Part shown: piece by piece, positions 34,641 through 45,137 of the stretch | How the letters are laid out: every line of letters starts with the position of its first letter | How positions within the stretch are numbered: position 1 is the stretch's first letter | DNA from: Neckera pumila | Lineage: Eukaryota > Streptophyta > Bryopsida > Hypnales > Neckeraceae | Reading direction: 5' to 3' | NCBI GenBank assembly: GCA_963969595.1 | Contig: OZ018411.1 | Location: 22,876,545-22,940,544 of the forward strand | DNA: 64,000 bases | Program-made: the position numbers and the translations under genes | Notes under the pieces: generated by a model | The model's database searches: none | Told to the model about the DNA's origin: nothing | What the model saw: only the letters and a program-made list of their open reading frames with translations

Positions 34641-35290
34641 AAATTAGCAATTAGGTTCAAAAGTAGAAATTAGGATTAAAAGTCAAAACTTAGTAGTAGT
34701 TAGAAGTAAAACCTAAAGTTAGGTTAAGCGTTAAACTAATTAGAACTCAAACATTAGAGGTTAAAGAACTTAGAAGTAGTGAATAGTTTAGAAGTAAAAC
34801 CTAGGGTTAAATTAGAAGCTAAAAAGGATTTAGAATTAAATTAAGGATTTAAACATAGAAGTAACTTGGAAATACAAAATTTAGAGGTAGTTTAAAAGTT
34901 AAACCTTTAGGGTTAAATTTCAAAGTAAAAGGTTAGGGTCAATTTAGAGGTTAAAATCTAGAAGTAATTTAGAAGTAAAAAGATTAGTGTTAAGTAGAGG
35001 CTAAAACCTAGAAGTAATTTAGAAGTAAAAACTTATAGTCAATCTAGAAGTTAGAAATTTGGAGTAATATTTTGAAGTTAGAAAGTTAGAGTAGAAACTT
35101 AGAGGTAAATTTTGAAGGAAAAGGTCAAAATTTAGGGTTAAAGTAGAAGGGTAAAAGATTAAAGTTAAAAGTCAAAAGCTATAAGTAGGAGTAAAGTAGA
35201 AGTAAAAAACCTAGAGTCAAAGTAGAATAGTAGAACAATTCAAAGGTTAAAACACAGAAGTTCATGTAGAAGGTTAAAAATCACAAATCC
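34640..35290. repeat. Degenerate AT-rich minisatellite
   Basis: About 650 bp built from irregular repeats of TTAGAAGTAAAACCTAGGGT-like words, 20-30 bp each. Occasional AGGGTTAAA resembles the plant telomere word, but no run of perfect TTTAGGG is present. Confidence 0.6.
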
Positions 35291-37569
35291 ATTGGGACAG
35301 TTACCGTAAGGAAAATAAGAAGGAACCACCATGGAAGGGACGTAGGATAGAAGAAGCGTCCAATTAGGTTGTTGTTGCCCTTTATTTACCCAGACTATCC
35401 TTTTGAATTAACAACTAGTTAGTGAACACTCGCACAACTAATCATAGCTACAACTATTGCCATCCACAAAACTAGGAAACTTAGCAAAGCTCCATTGCTT
35501 GGAAGGCACAGTGGACCGCACTCGCAGAAACACCCGTACATCTGAACATAGTGGATAAAAGGCTAGAACCGAGACGGTGTCCGTGTTATTACCAAGGGTG
35601 GGTAATAAAGCGCCCACATCCTTGGTTGTGTGCGGAAACAAATTCATTTCATGGGTGTAGCAGTAGCATGAGGGGATGATATTCATGTTCATACAATATC
35701 AACTAGTATCAATCAGGAGCAGGCAAGTCTAATCGACCTTGGCATGTAAAACTTTTGGGTACCACAGACTCCTTTGACTAAAGTAATTATTTTCAAACAG
35801 TCTTACTTCCCCCTTAATGCGTCCCAACCAACTTCGTTTTTAATTACTACTAGGTAATTAGCTAGCTAGCTTGCTGCTTCTATTTTTGATTAGTGATGAT
35901 CTAATCCTCATTGGTCTAGCCTCCCACTACAATTAGTAGTCCTCTTTGAGTTTACATATACGGCTCCATCTCCATCCTGCTCAGGACTTGGTCTTTTTCA
36001 ACTAGCACTTTGAATTGTTATATAGCGTATTGTCCTCTCGCTCTTTAGACACCAAGGGCCGGGCTTCCAAGTAAGCTTACTGTTGCCAACTTCCAAGCAA
36101 GGAGATATGGGAGCCTGCAAGCTGATCCTAGTGAAGACAAACGTCCATGCAAGATTTTGACATGATCCTGTATAGTCTACCAACTTCATGACTTTATTAT
36201 TGTGATTCAAGGTTAAATTTGTGTGCCTTGTTATGGATGCAATATCATCCACAAGTTTGTCGTATAAGTCTCATAAAATGCTCAGGTGAGGACAATATGA
36301 AATCCTGTGGATTGTCATTTTGTGCTAGAGACAAAACCGATTTGTACTAGGATGGCTGAATTACTGCATAGCTTCCAATTTTTGGGAGCTTTCAGAAATT
36401 GCTTAGAGCTTTTCCATTGTCCGATTACCTAGGAGATTCTTGTGTATTTGGAGGAGAATGTTAATGCACGGGACACTAGAATGTCTGGTTCTATTAGCTA
36501 GTCTCTATATACAAATATTGAGAGATCTATCCTAACTTCTGGAATGAGATGATTATGTCCTTGTTTGAACTTCGAACTATTGTTGCTATTGGAAAAGGAG
36601 CCTTAGTGTGTCGCCCCTGTCCCAGCTAAGGCTAGAAAACTTAGTAGTGGGCTCCAAGTAAAAGGAAGTCTGGAAGAGTAAACAAGTTAGACGAAGTACT
36701 CACTGAGCTAATTCAGAACTCTCCTAAAGCTTCTATCCTGTTCAATAGACCATGTACTCAAAAGCATGATCTCACCGTCCTATCTTATTAAGTTTGCTTG
36801 TGTTCACTCCATTATCCAAGGCCAGGAAAGTCCGCTTGGTGACAACCAGGCGAGGTTGCCCTTTAGAAAGTCTTGTCCAAAAAGACTACATTCAGCGCTT
36901 TTGTACGCAGTTTAGTGCCTTAGCTAGTCTTCCTACTATGTGCTTTTTACAACCCTTCCCATGCTTCCGTGGAAGTTTTTCTCTTAGACTCGTGGGAGGA
37001 GAAAGGAAAATAATATCTATCAATTGCTCTGATCAATCGTAACTATCCAGTACCTTTTCCTATTGCTTCTTGGCTATTGCATGGTGTCAATCACATAGAG
37101 AATTTTCGGAAAATGAAACTCGGAAACTGTGTTGACTGAAAACTGAAATAGTGCCCAAGTATTGATTGATATCTTTCACTGTTGTGGATAGCTTTATATG
37201 TGCAATGTATGCAGTACAATACTACACTCATGACTACCATCAGCTTGCCCTACACTATACTAGCCAAAGTCTTCAGCTACTAATCCACAACCTAAATAAT
37301 AGTATTCGTAGCCGTAGATAATCCGTGAGAGTCAAAATGTTCGAAGGCATCATTAGACACAATGTTGAATGTCTTTTCAGTTGAATCTTGAACATCTACT
37401 ATAGATATATCACATTGAATACTACGGTCATTGGTTATTACGGAGTATCTTTTTTCTTACCAGCCAACAGAAGAGTGTACGAGTTACTTCCCAATTTAGA
37501 CTGGCTAGGCTTCCTGTCAAGTTTCTCCAAGAGCATATCACAAAATTTTCAAAGAATTATAGGCCCGCG
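35291..37569. other. No gene seen
   Basis: Mixed-composition DNA. ORFs at 35,438-35,692, 35,998-36,252 (both minus) and 36,794-37,042 (plus) show no domain or splice context that I can support. This region lies immediately upstream of the P450 fragment and could include decayed upstream sequence from that locus. Confidence 0.4.
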
Positions 37570-37911
37570 CACCATCCTTGGCCCCGTGGTCTCTCCATTC
37601 TTGGCTCCCTCATGGAAATGGGTGGCCAAGCCCACCGCTGTCTTGCATCCCTCGCAGTCCTGCACAAGGCGACGTCCTTGATGGTGTTAAGTCTCAGTGA
37701 GACTCGCCTGGTGATGGCATCCTAGCTCGACACTGCTCGCGAGATTCTCCACAGCTCAACGTTTGCTGATCGTCCCTTGAAGCAATCTGCGCAGCAGTTG
37801 CTATTTGGAAGAGCGATTGGATTCGCGCCTCACGGGGAGTATTGGCGGAGCTTGAAAAAAATTGCGGCAAATCACTTGTTCGCGCCGAAGCGCATTGCGG
37901 CCCATGGGAAG
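37570..37911 (+). pseudogene. Cytochrome P450 fragment, CYP78A-like
   Basis: One frame reads a PRGL-SILGSL motif (family proline-rich hinge, PGPRGLP...LGSL), then AHRCLASLAVLHKATSLM, a stop at about 37,723, [17 protein letters not shown], and [20 protein letters not shown] with [17 protein letters not shown]. This is the region of roughly residues 70-185 in CYP78A enzymes, monooxygenases bound to the endoplasmic reticulum that affect organ growth. The membrane anchor and everything after the B-C region, including the I-helix, the ExxR motif and the haem-binding cysteine, are missing. The fragment stops exactly at the first base of element E, and the far side of E does not continue the P450. 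A dead, truncated copy. Confidence 0.78.
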
Positions 37912-40900
37912 TGTGGGAGTACACAATGTCAAACTCCGGAATTCCGGATTAGTTTAGGAGTAGATTAGTGAGGTTTCTTGAAATTTTCAAACACTGAAGT
38001 AATAACCTGGAACAGTTAGCCAAATCAGGAAATTGGAAAAATTCCGGCCTAGCAAAAACTATAAAATGGGTAAACAACAGATCTTAATGGGATCCGTAAT
38101 CCGGAAGGTAATCCAAATTTTGGAAACCTACGACCTAGGTTCCGGCCTAGGAACTAGGGTTCCGTTTGCAAAAGGCGGCGCATTTATGGGCCGTCCCAAC
38201 GGGTGTTGGTCGCTGGTCGGCTACTTAAGCTCGTTCTTCTCCATTTCTTCTCCCTCTTTCTTCCGCTCAAGGATGCGTGTGTTCTTGCAGGTTTGGAGCG
38301 CGCGTTAGTTGAGTGAAAGAGTGGTGAGTTAAGATCGGATAGGGAGAGAAGGAGAGGAGGGTGCCGATTACACCGGATTAGCAGGATTCTGTCGGCGTGG
38401 ATGGAGGAGCCTCGAAGACCGGTAATTACGGCCAAGTTGCTCAATCGGGTCGTATCTGCGGATCCAAAGGCGCAGATGCTTTTGGAGGGCGATCTGGAGA
38501 GCATGGGATGCGTAGGGCTGCTGCGCAAGCCGTGGAATCTGAAGGACAAGGCAATGATCCACGAAGTCGTGATTGGAGCTCCGAATCAGTTCGAGTTGAC
38601 GGAGCGAGTTAAGTCGGCAAAGTGGACCGAGCAGATGTGGACGGAAGCCTACTCATTCTGGAAGGTAGGTTCCAGTTATGCCTCGAGGAATGACGGTTAC
38701 GTTCAAGGGAAGTTCCGTAATCCACCCAATTCGAAGGAAGATTTTGCAATCCATGATTGCATTGACCTGAGGCAGAGGCAGGTGCTTGAGTTCCTGGTTC
38801 CGATCCTATATCCGGAGAAGCCGACTCGGCTCACCAGTACGTTGGGCAACACAATTTTCGGAGCGATAGAGGACAGGCCAGTACACTAGGGGAGAATATT
38901 GAAGGCTGTGGTGCAGAAACTGGCGGACGGCGTGCAGAAGGCCAAGTCTAGCCCGATTAGCACCTACCTCTTCCACCTTTACTACCACAACAAGATTGTG
39001 AATAAGCAGGAAATCAAGGACTACAAGGTTGCCGAGGAGATGCTGAAGTACGGCTTGTCTTCGAATCCGGAGAAGCAAGCTCAGGAAGCAGTTCCGGAAG
39101 TGACGCCGCCAAGGACAAAGAGGCCGGAAAGTTTGCGGCAGAAGTCGACCGACCCGAACTCAAAAGGAAAGCAGCAAGCTCCGGAAACGGAGGAACCAGA
39201 CCGGACCTTTGCAGATCTAGGGGAACAAGTTGTTTGATTCCAGAGTAGAGTGGTTCCAGGAGGCCCGGAAACGATACGAGGACTTGACTGACTTCATATG
39301 CTTGGTATTGGACGAATTGAAGGTGGAGCCGAACGAGATTATTGGCGAGATTAGAAAGCGTCCGGATCTGACCCTGCTCAATAGGAAGGATGAGCAGATC
39401 TGGAAACTGGAGGAGGAGAAGATCCAACTCAAGACCAATTTGGGTGTTGCGGAGGAAGCCTTGAAGTTTGCATCCAAGAGGAGTCGGACGCAATGAATGT
39501 AGTGAGGGCGCTGACGGAGTTGGTGGGACAGCCCACGTATCAAATCACACGTGCCTGGCTCTTTAATGATAAGTTAGTTCAAGAGGGCGTAGTAACCGGA
39601 AGCATGATCCTCAAGATCTTGGTGGATTATGAGATCAAGATGGAGAACGTGTTGGCAGAGATGAGGAAGCTATTGGGGTTTCTAGATTCGGCAACCATGG
39701 ACTTCACCCGATTCCCGGAAGTTCCGAGTGCGCAGTTGTAAAGGACTCTAGCCAAACCAATCCCCGCGGGAAGGACTCCCATATCGGAGCAAGGTCTTCA
39801 AGCCTTGCTAAAGGACGTTACAACTCAAGTTGCAAGTCAGGCGAGGCCGTCACGAAGAAGGGAGAGGTTAACCGCAGAGGTTGCCAAGAAGGGTCCGGAT
39901 GCTCCGATTGTTCAGGAGGCTCCGGTGCAGATGATCCTTATCACGTTTCCCACGGGCACGGTAAGGGCACCAGAGGGGACCGTAGGGCCCAAAGTCATGG
40001 CTTCTCTGGTTCAGACAGATTTGACAAACCGGATGCCTGTAATTGAGAATCCGGCCCGGACACTTACGGAAGGTTTCACCCACATGGAGGAAGCATCTGA
40101 GGAAGAGGAGGAAGGCGATGACGAGGATCCAGTTGGAGCTTCATTGGGGCAACCCATTGAGATGGAGTCGGATAGGGAGTTCCTCCAGTCCAATGACTAG
40201 GAAATAAAAGAAACGGCAACTCCGCTGATCCGACGCCCAATCTAGACCTGGGCAAGTGTCTGGAACACCCCCACGAAGACGACAAGAGTGACGCAAGGCG
40301 GCAGTAGTATGAAGAAGCCACGGAAGAAGTAGTTAGTTAGGATATTTTGATTTTTTTGATTAGGTTTGGAACTCCAGTTCTGAAACGGGTTTTTCGCGCT
40401 TGGGACTCTGGTTCCAGATTTATTTTTAGAATGAGCCAGCAGTAGATTTTTCGGGTGTCTCAGATGGTTCTCTGATTGGCTGCCCCAATTTTTGGGGCTC
40501 TTTTTGGCTTTTAGGTGTTGACTTTTTGTGGGTTTTTAAGGGCTGGCAAGCTTGTTGTGCTGTCATTCCCTCCTAGCAGATTTTCATTTGTATTCCATTC
40601 CTTTCCTTTAATCTAAGTGCTGAGTGAGCTTTCGGATTTCCATCTTTGTGTTCAAGTGTTGGTCTGAATGCTTGTGACTGTACTAGAGTATGAGGGAAGA
40701 CAGGTGAGGAGGAATCCGGATCTTGGGTAGTCGATTCCATTTGAAAGGTACATTTGAGACAGTGTTAGATTCCTGACTGAGTGGAAGTGCACAGTGCCTT
40801 TAAACTACCGTAACGGTGATCCAGTTGATTGAGTAGCGGAAGCGAGTTCAGCTGTCAACCCGTGCGGAGGTAAGCGCTCGCCCAGAGGAAGTCGCCACTC

Positions 40901-41441
40901 TCCCGGAAGGTCTGCCAACCTTGGAACAGTCTAGCACTTAACAAACAACCCCCGGTAGGTTCCGGAATCCTGTGATCTATCATTATAGTAAGGAATGGAT
41001 TGAGTCCTGAGTGACCTGCTTTCCGGATCGGGTGTCTAGGAAGTTGTGAGGATCCGGATGGTCTTTCCTTGTTACAACTCCTTTAAATACTTGGATGTTT
41101 GTTTGTGTTTGTCAAGTTTAGTGAGTATGAGAACTAGAGTGGTGAAGTCTCTACCCCTCAAAGAATCAAAGCGGACCCTCTGAGGGTAAAACAAAGGTGA
41201 AAGAAACCATATTGATTTGGAAGTAGAAACCGGAATCCGGGTAGAACCGGATTTGGATTGAATTCCGGATAGTTAAAAGTTCCAAAAAACGAGTGAATAG
41301 GTGATTGGATTGAGGAGAAAAGAGAATCCGGAAAACTTGAAATGTACAGCATCATCTTGGAATTCCCTGGGACGATAACTCGTGTCATTTTAGCACAACA
41401 TTGTGGCTAAAGATACTTACGCCTAGATTGTGCGTACAACA
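37912..41441 (+). mobile_element. LTR-like element E (divergent group I relative)
   Basis: Starts TGTGGGAGTACACAATGTC and ends GATTGTGCGTACAACA, 3,530 bp. It has the same layout as A-D: leader with TACTTAAGC at about 38,222, ORF, TTTTTAAGGG at about 40,533, conserved tail and hairpin (CCTCTGAGGGTAAAACAAAGG at about 41,175). Sequence similarity to A-D is patchy in the ORF but strong in parts of the tail. Flanks (GGAAG and CCAGT) do not match: the left is a P450 exon, the right is the minus-strand gene. That suggests recombination or deletion after insertion. Confidence 0.8.
38401..40200 (+). pseudogene. Element E protein ORF, stops and frameshifts
   Basis: Starts MEEPRRPVITAKLLNRVV. Core motifs GLLRKPWNLKDKAM, GAPNQFEL, PEKPTRLTSTLGNTIFGA and SPISTYLFHLYYHNK are kept. 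Breaks: TAG at about 38,887, a frameshift near 39,230, another near 39,490 and a stop at 39,739. The coiled-coil part (KDEQIWKLEEEKIQLKTNL) and an acidic tail (EEASEEEEEGDDED) follow. It shares layout with groups I and II but is the most divergent copy here, so the core motifs it keeps (PEKPTR, NTIFG) mark what selection preserved. Confidence 0.7.
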
Positions 41442-41487
41442 CCAGTGATTCCAATCCAGTGACTACAATAATCAATTCAAAATAGTA

Positions 41488-42035
41488 GTTACCTTATTTG
41501 TTGAGTTGTAATACGATGCAGAGGGCAGGTCATTAATTTCCCACCACTCTCGATGAAAAATGAAGATGTAGCCGTTTGCATAGGATAGCACATCAGTCCG
41601 GATACTTGGAACATTTGGGACAAACAACAAAATTACACCCACACCGTGAAGAAAATGTTCCGCAAACTCGAAAACACTTTCAGTGTGTTGCTCAAAGTAC
41701 TCATTCCAAGCAGGGACATTGCTAGGGTTCACTAAAATGGATGGAACCCAAAGGTCATCTTTAAGATTGTTAAGAATCAAATCAAAGCCACTATGTAGAC
41801 AAGACTTATTCAAAGCCTTGGCACCTTCTTCTTTCTTGACCTGGACATTAAAAAAGATGAAATCAATTAGTTGAAAATGGCACAACACAAATGCATTGAG
41901 AAACCAATTTGCCTTAGAAACTGAACAACAGTCCCAACAACGCGACGTGGACACTAACGGAGAATCCCCAAGTGCCGACATTGGCAGTGATTTTAAATCG
42001 TGGATTGGTAAGGCATCATAACCGCAGGAAACCAT
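41488..42035 (-). pseudogene. Possible methylase-like C-terminal segment of the split gene
   Basis: Reads MVSCGYDALPIHDLKSLP, a stretch that is probably an intron (about 41,835-41,875), KSCLHSGFDLILNNLKDD, then HFLHGVGVILLFVPNVPSIR and FIFHREWWEINDLPSAS. The order FDLI-(four residues), about 50 residues, then a hydrophobic GVILLF strand and a short W-containing end is that of N6/N4-type DNA or RNA methylases, whose catalytic motif is (D/N)PP(Y/W). Here that position reads NNLK, so catalysis is not expected. The link is a weak pattern match; it may be a different fold. Confidence 0.25.
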
Positions 42036-42239
42036 AGCGATACGGGCTAATTTTGAGGATTACATAAGGATAACTAGTGATTGAAAAGACAAACCTTAAG
42101 AACAAACTTGTTGACAGTCTCAAAGCAAGTGTGTACGTCTAGAAGAGCCTCTATAATCTGGAAGAGGCTTGAATTTTGAACACAAACTAAGGATTCAAGG
42201 AAAGATCCTGATGACAAAGCTGCTTTTTAAGAGGTGACT

Positions 42240-43560
42240 GTGGTCTTCAGCTTCTGCGTAGCAAATGACAGCGAGCTCGATAGCGCATGAAGAGCAGGCA
42301 GATGAGGATTCTGAGAACCACCAGGAGTAGGCTGCGGAGGTGGAGGCTGAACCACCTCCAACACTTGCACGTCTGTATCCACATCCGGCAATGGATTTGC
42401 AGTCGGTCCATCAGCCTTCCTTGGACTCCCAACAGCGAATGCATCACTTTCTTATGTGGCCGCACCATCCAAGGCAGCCTTCTTCTTTGCTTCTTCCTCG
42501 GCCTTTCTCTTTGAGCCCTTGTCTTCTTTGCAGGTGCCTCCAACGGCACTATATCATGAATTGTCTTCAACCCAGTTAAATTGGGTTGCACCTTATTCCT
42601 TAAATCGATCTCAAAGGGAAGAGGATTGTTCAAAGGGCAGTCAATGTACCACCTACAAACTTCTCAATGCTCCTTCTTCCACTTCCTGGCAATCTCGTCC
42701 GATATCATGCAATTCTCGACACGTCTATCCAAGTAGCTTGGGAAAAACCACGACATCTTTGACGTGTTGTTCCATGCATAGAGCACAAATTTGAAATATC
42801 GATAGAGAATCCTGGCCACAGCCTAATCCGAACCGACCTGAAACTCTAGAAGATGATTCTTGTGAACTCCTTTGCCATCAAACTCATGGGAAAATGCAGT
42901 ATCCCAAAGCTAGATGCGATTTTGCTCCACATAATCAGCGATGCTAGGAATTGGACTTTCACCAGGTGGTTGATAATCGATCGTGACATCCAGCTCAGAG
43001 AGAGCCGCATCAAACAGTTCCTGCACAGAACTAGCAAACTATAATAGGGAATTAGTAACAACTCTGACGGGACCAGGATCAAATTCAAGAATAGGAAGAA
43101 AAGGTAAATCAAGTTACTTGTGCCCACCAAGTTGCCTTGTGAAGCCACTCAAGAAAAGCGTGATCAGGAAACTTGTTTTTTGGGAACCTCATTGCTTTCT
43201 GAAGCAAGGCAGGCTTGTTCCACCGCTCCAGCCATTTGACTTTCACTGCCGCGTCCATGACCAAGGTTTAAAGATACCACAACTTCTCCTGCGACATCTC
43301 TGGATCGTCTTCCCGGTTCTCATAGTGAATTCGAACTTGATCCAGGAATTGCGGTGTTTGCCTTAGATCAGCAATGTAGAGTTGTTTCTTCACATCAAAT
43401 GACATATCCTTCTTCACTTTATCCATAGCCATCCCAATGGCGTCATAGAGCTTCCCAGTAGTCCATTCACTCGATTTCTTTGCATATTTCTTCTTGAATC
43501 TCTTGGTCGCATGAGCTACTGCGTCACCTAGCTCTTGCTACAAGACATTGAACATGCAAT
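42240..43560 (-). pseudogene. Central helical segment of the split gene
   Basis: Minus-strand pieces reading KRFKKKYAKKSSEWTTGKLY and DKVKKDMSFDVKKQLYIADL (about 43,530-43,360), a stop near 43,268, FPDHAFLEWLHKATWWAQ (to about 43,125), then QELFDAALSELDVTIDYQPP and EFDGKGVHKNHLLEF (about 43,025-42,840), and a proline- and lysine-rich end (QPPPPQPTPGG) to about 42,240. No domain recognised. The long readable frames show it once coded. Confidence 0.4.
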
Positions 43561-44121
43561 GAGGCTTCTTATCTGATGTTGAAGTGAGTTTTATTTCCGT
43601 ATTATAAACTTACAAGATACTCACAGCATAGTAATTGATCACAAAAGATCAAATTTTTTTTTTCATACTTGCACCTCAGTTGAGATGTAGAGAATCCTTC
43701 ATCTTTGAAGCTGAATCTTAGTATATACACAACAAGTGCCGATATCGATACTCCAATTCTTAATTCTGAAAGCAAACAACAAACGTCACAATAATCAATT
43801 CCATACAAAATCATTCAAGTACATCACTCTACCGTATCTAATAGAGAACGCCAATTAGCCTGTCTAGCATCAAGGTATACCAAGTTCAAGTCTTTGATTT
43901 TTGTTTCTTCTCGGCGTCAGCTAGCTCTTCCTTGGTAACTAAATTCTTATACTAGGACAGGGGTTGACCAGCTATATTCTGAAGCCTGTACAGCTTGTGA
44001 ACAAGGTTTAACTTCATGTGACAGGTATGGTTTCTCCTATTTGAGCAAATCAAAGTTAGAACTAAATAAAAGAAATGCTTTGTAGTAAAAACAACATGAG
44101 AAAAGGTCTCTGATTCGTGGA

Positions 44122-44760
44122 TTACCAGTTCACTTGGTGCAATATGGTGAGAAGTGGCCTGATCTGGCCTTCAACCTCCAAGACAATTGATTCAACCGCA
44201 TAATGCCAGGACGGGTCATCCCCATGGTCTCTGTTAACTATTGGTAGCCAAGCCGCGAGCCGATGCTTGCCGTCCCAAACAAAAAACATTTTGCCCGAGA
44301 ATTGCTTCCACAAGTCTTCCTTCTGCAGCTCCCTCTTGAAGTTGTCGTTTGCAGCAACCCATAATGGATTCCAGGAGGCCACATCTTTGTCGGTCACGTC
44401 CCGGGTTTTGCCCTCGCTGTCTTGCAAAGCAACATAAACGACACCATGCCCATCCATATATCCGGTACTTACAAAATGTGTGCCTAGTGCCATGACGTTG
44501 TTCTTCAGGTATGGGCGAATAGCAGCCAGAGCCTTCATACGACAGAGCGGGATGTTCAGTTTTGACTTCTCCCTTGGCTTCAAACGGAGCTTGTCCAACA
44601 CAATCATTATGTTTGTATTGACTGACTCCTACACAACCATCTTGTCCATTTCCTTACCAAGCTCCTCGGCCATCATCTCCGTTGTAGCTTTTTCTGCCTC
44701 ATGTGCATCCTAGGAGGTCTCGATATCCTTGTTACCCACTTCTTTGGCAAAACAAACTTT
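44122..44760 (-). pseudogene. ParB-like motif segment of the split gene
   Basis: An uninterrupted 161-codon stretch (44,607-44,122), with upstream in-frame coding to about 44,760 broken by two stops. It contains KLNIPLCRMKALAAIRPYL, VSTGYMDGHGVVYVAL, then MFFVWDGKHRLAAWLPIV and WHYAVESIVLE. DGKHRLAAW strongly recalls the DG(H/K)(R/H)RLAA motif of ParB/sulfiredoxin-type nucleotide-binding domains, where it follows a PxxxIxP-type strand, much like the earlier IPLCRM. That assignment rests on this motif alone. The next piece downstream (HMKLNLVHKLYRLQ, at about 43,960-44,010) looks helical, as after ParB domains. Confidence 0.4.
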
Positions 44761-44996
44761 GTTAGCAAAAGAAAAACAAACAATGTAACCTTAAAAAAAT
44801 CGGACTCGAGAATGTTTGGCTGTTAAGGATACGCACCCGACTTGAGAATGTTTGGCTAAGATGAAGACTGCAGCCCATCCCTTCTGCCAAGATCCGTCAT
44901 ATTATTCGTCTCGCCTGTACAAATATAGAATTTTAGAAATGTGACTCGCAAAAGCCAAAAAACCACGACTGTCCCAACAAGGCAAGCACCCCCATG

Positions 44997-45137
44997 GAAG
45001 GAGTGCCGATGGCGGCACCCCCTCCAAGGGGGTACTGCAATTTACAAAAGCACTTTCTTAGAGGGAGTGCCAATAGCGGCACCCCCTCTAAGGGGGTGTT
45101 GCAATTTCTAGAAGCACTCCCTTAGAGGGAGTGCCGC
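44997..45137. repeat. 64-bp tandem repeats, each with a hairpin, third copy split by D
   Basis: Units begin at 44,997, 45,061 and 45,125. Each has GAGGGAGTGCC, six bases, GGCACCCCCTC: an 11-bp stem with a short loop (45,061-45,088 in unit 2), followed by AAGGGGGT and TGCAATTT. The third unit is cut after GTGCCGC and resumes at 48,779 with GCCGCCATCGGCAC, where the second half of the stem lies. Element D therefore landed in the hairpin loop. Confidence 0.85.

Noticed and set aside
34640..35290. Interstitial telomere-like array
   Set aside because: AGGGTTAAA words occur but there is no run of perfect TTTAGGG units; it is a degenerate AT-rich repeat.
37912..41441. Element E as a full gag-pol retrotransposon
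   Set aside because: No reverse transcriptase (YxDD), integrase or protease motif can be read in any frame, and the ends are not repeated internally.
42846..43366. Plus-strand ORFs in 42.2-43.4 kb as a separate gene
   Set aside because: The minus strand shows longer readable frames with consistent charge pattern and likely splice sites; the plus ORFs have no domain.
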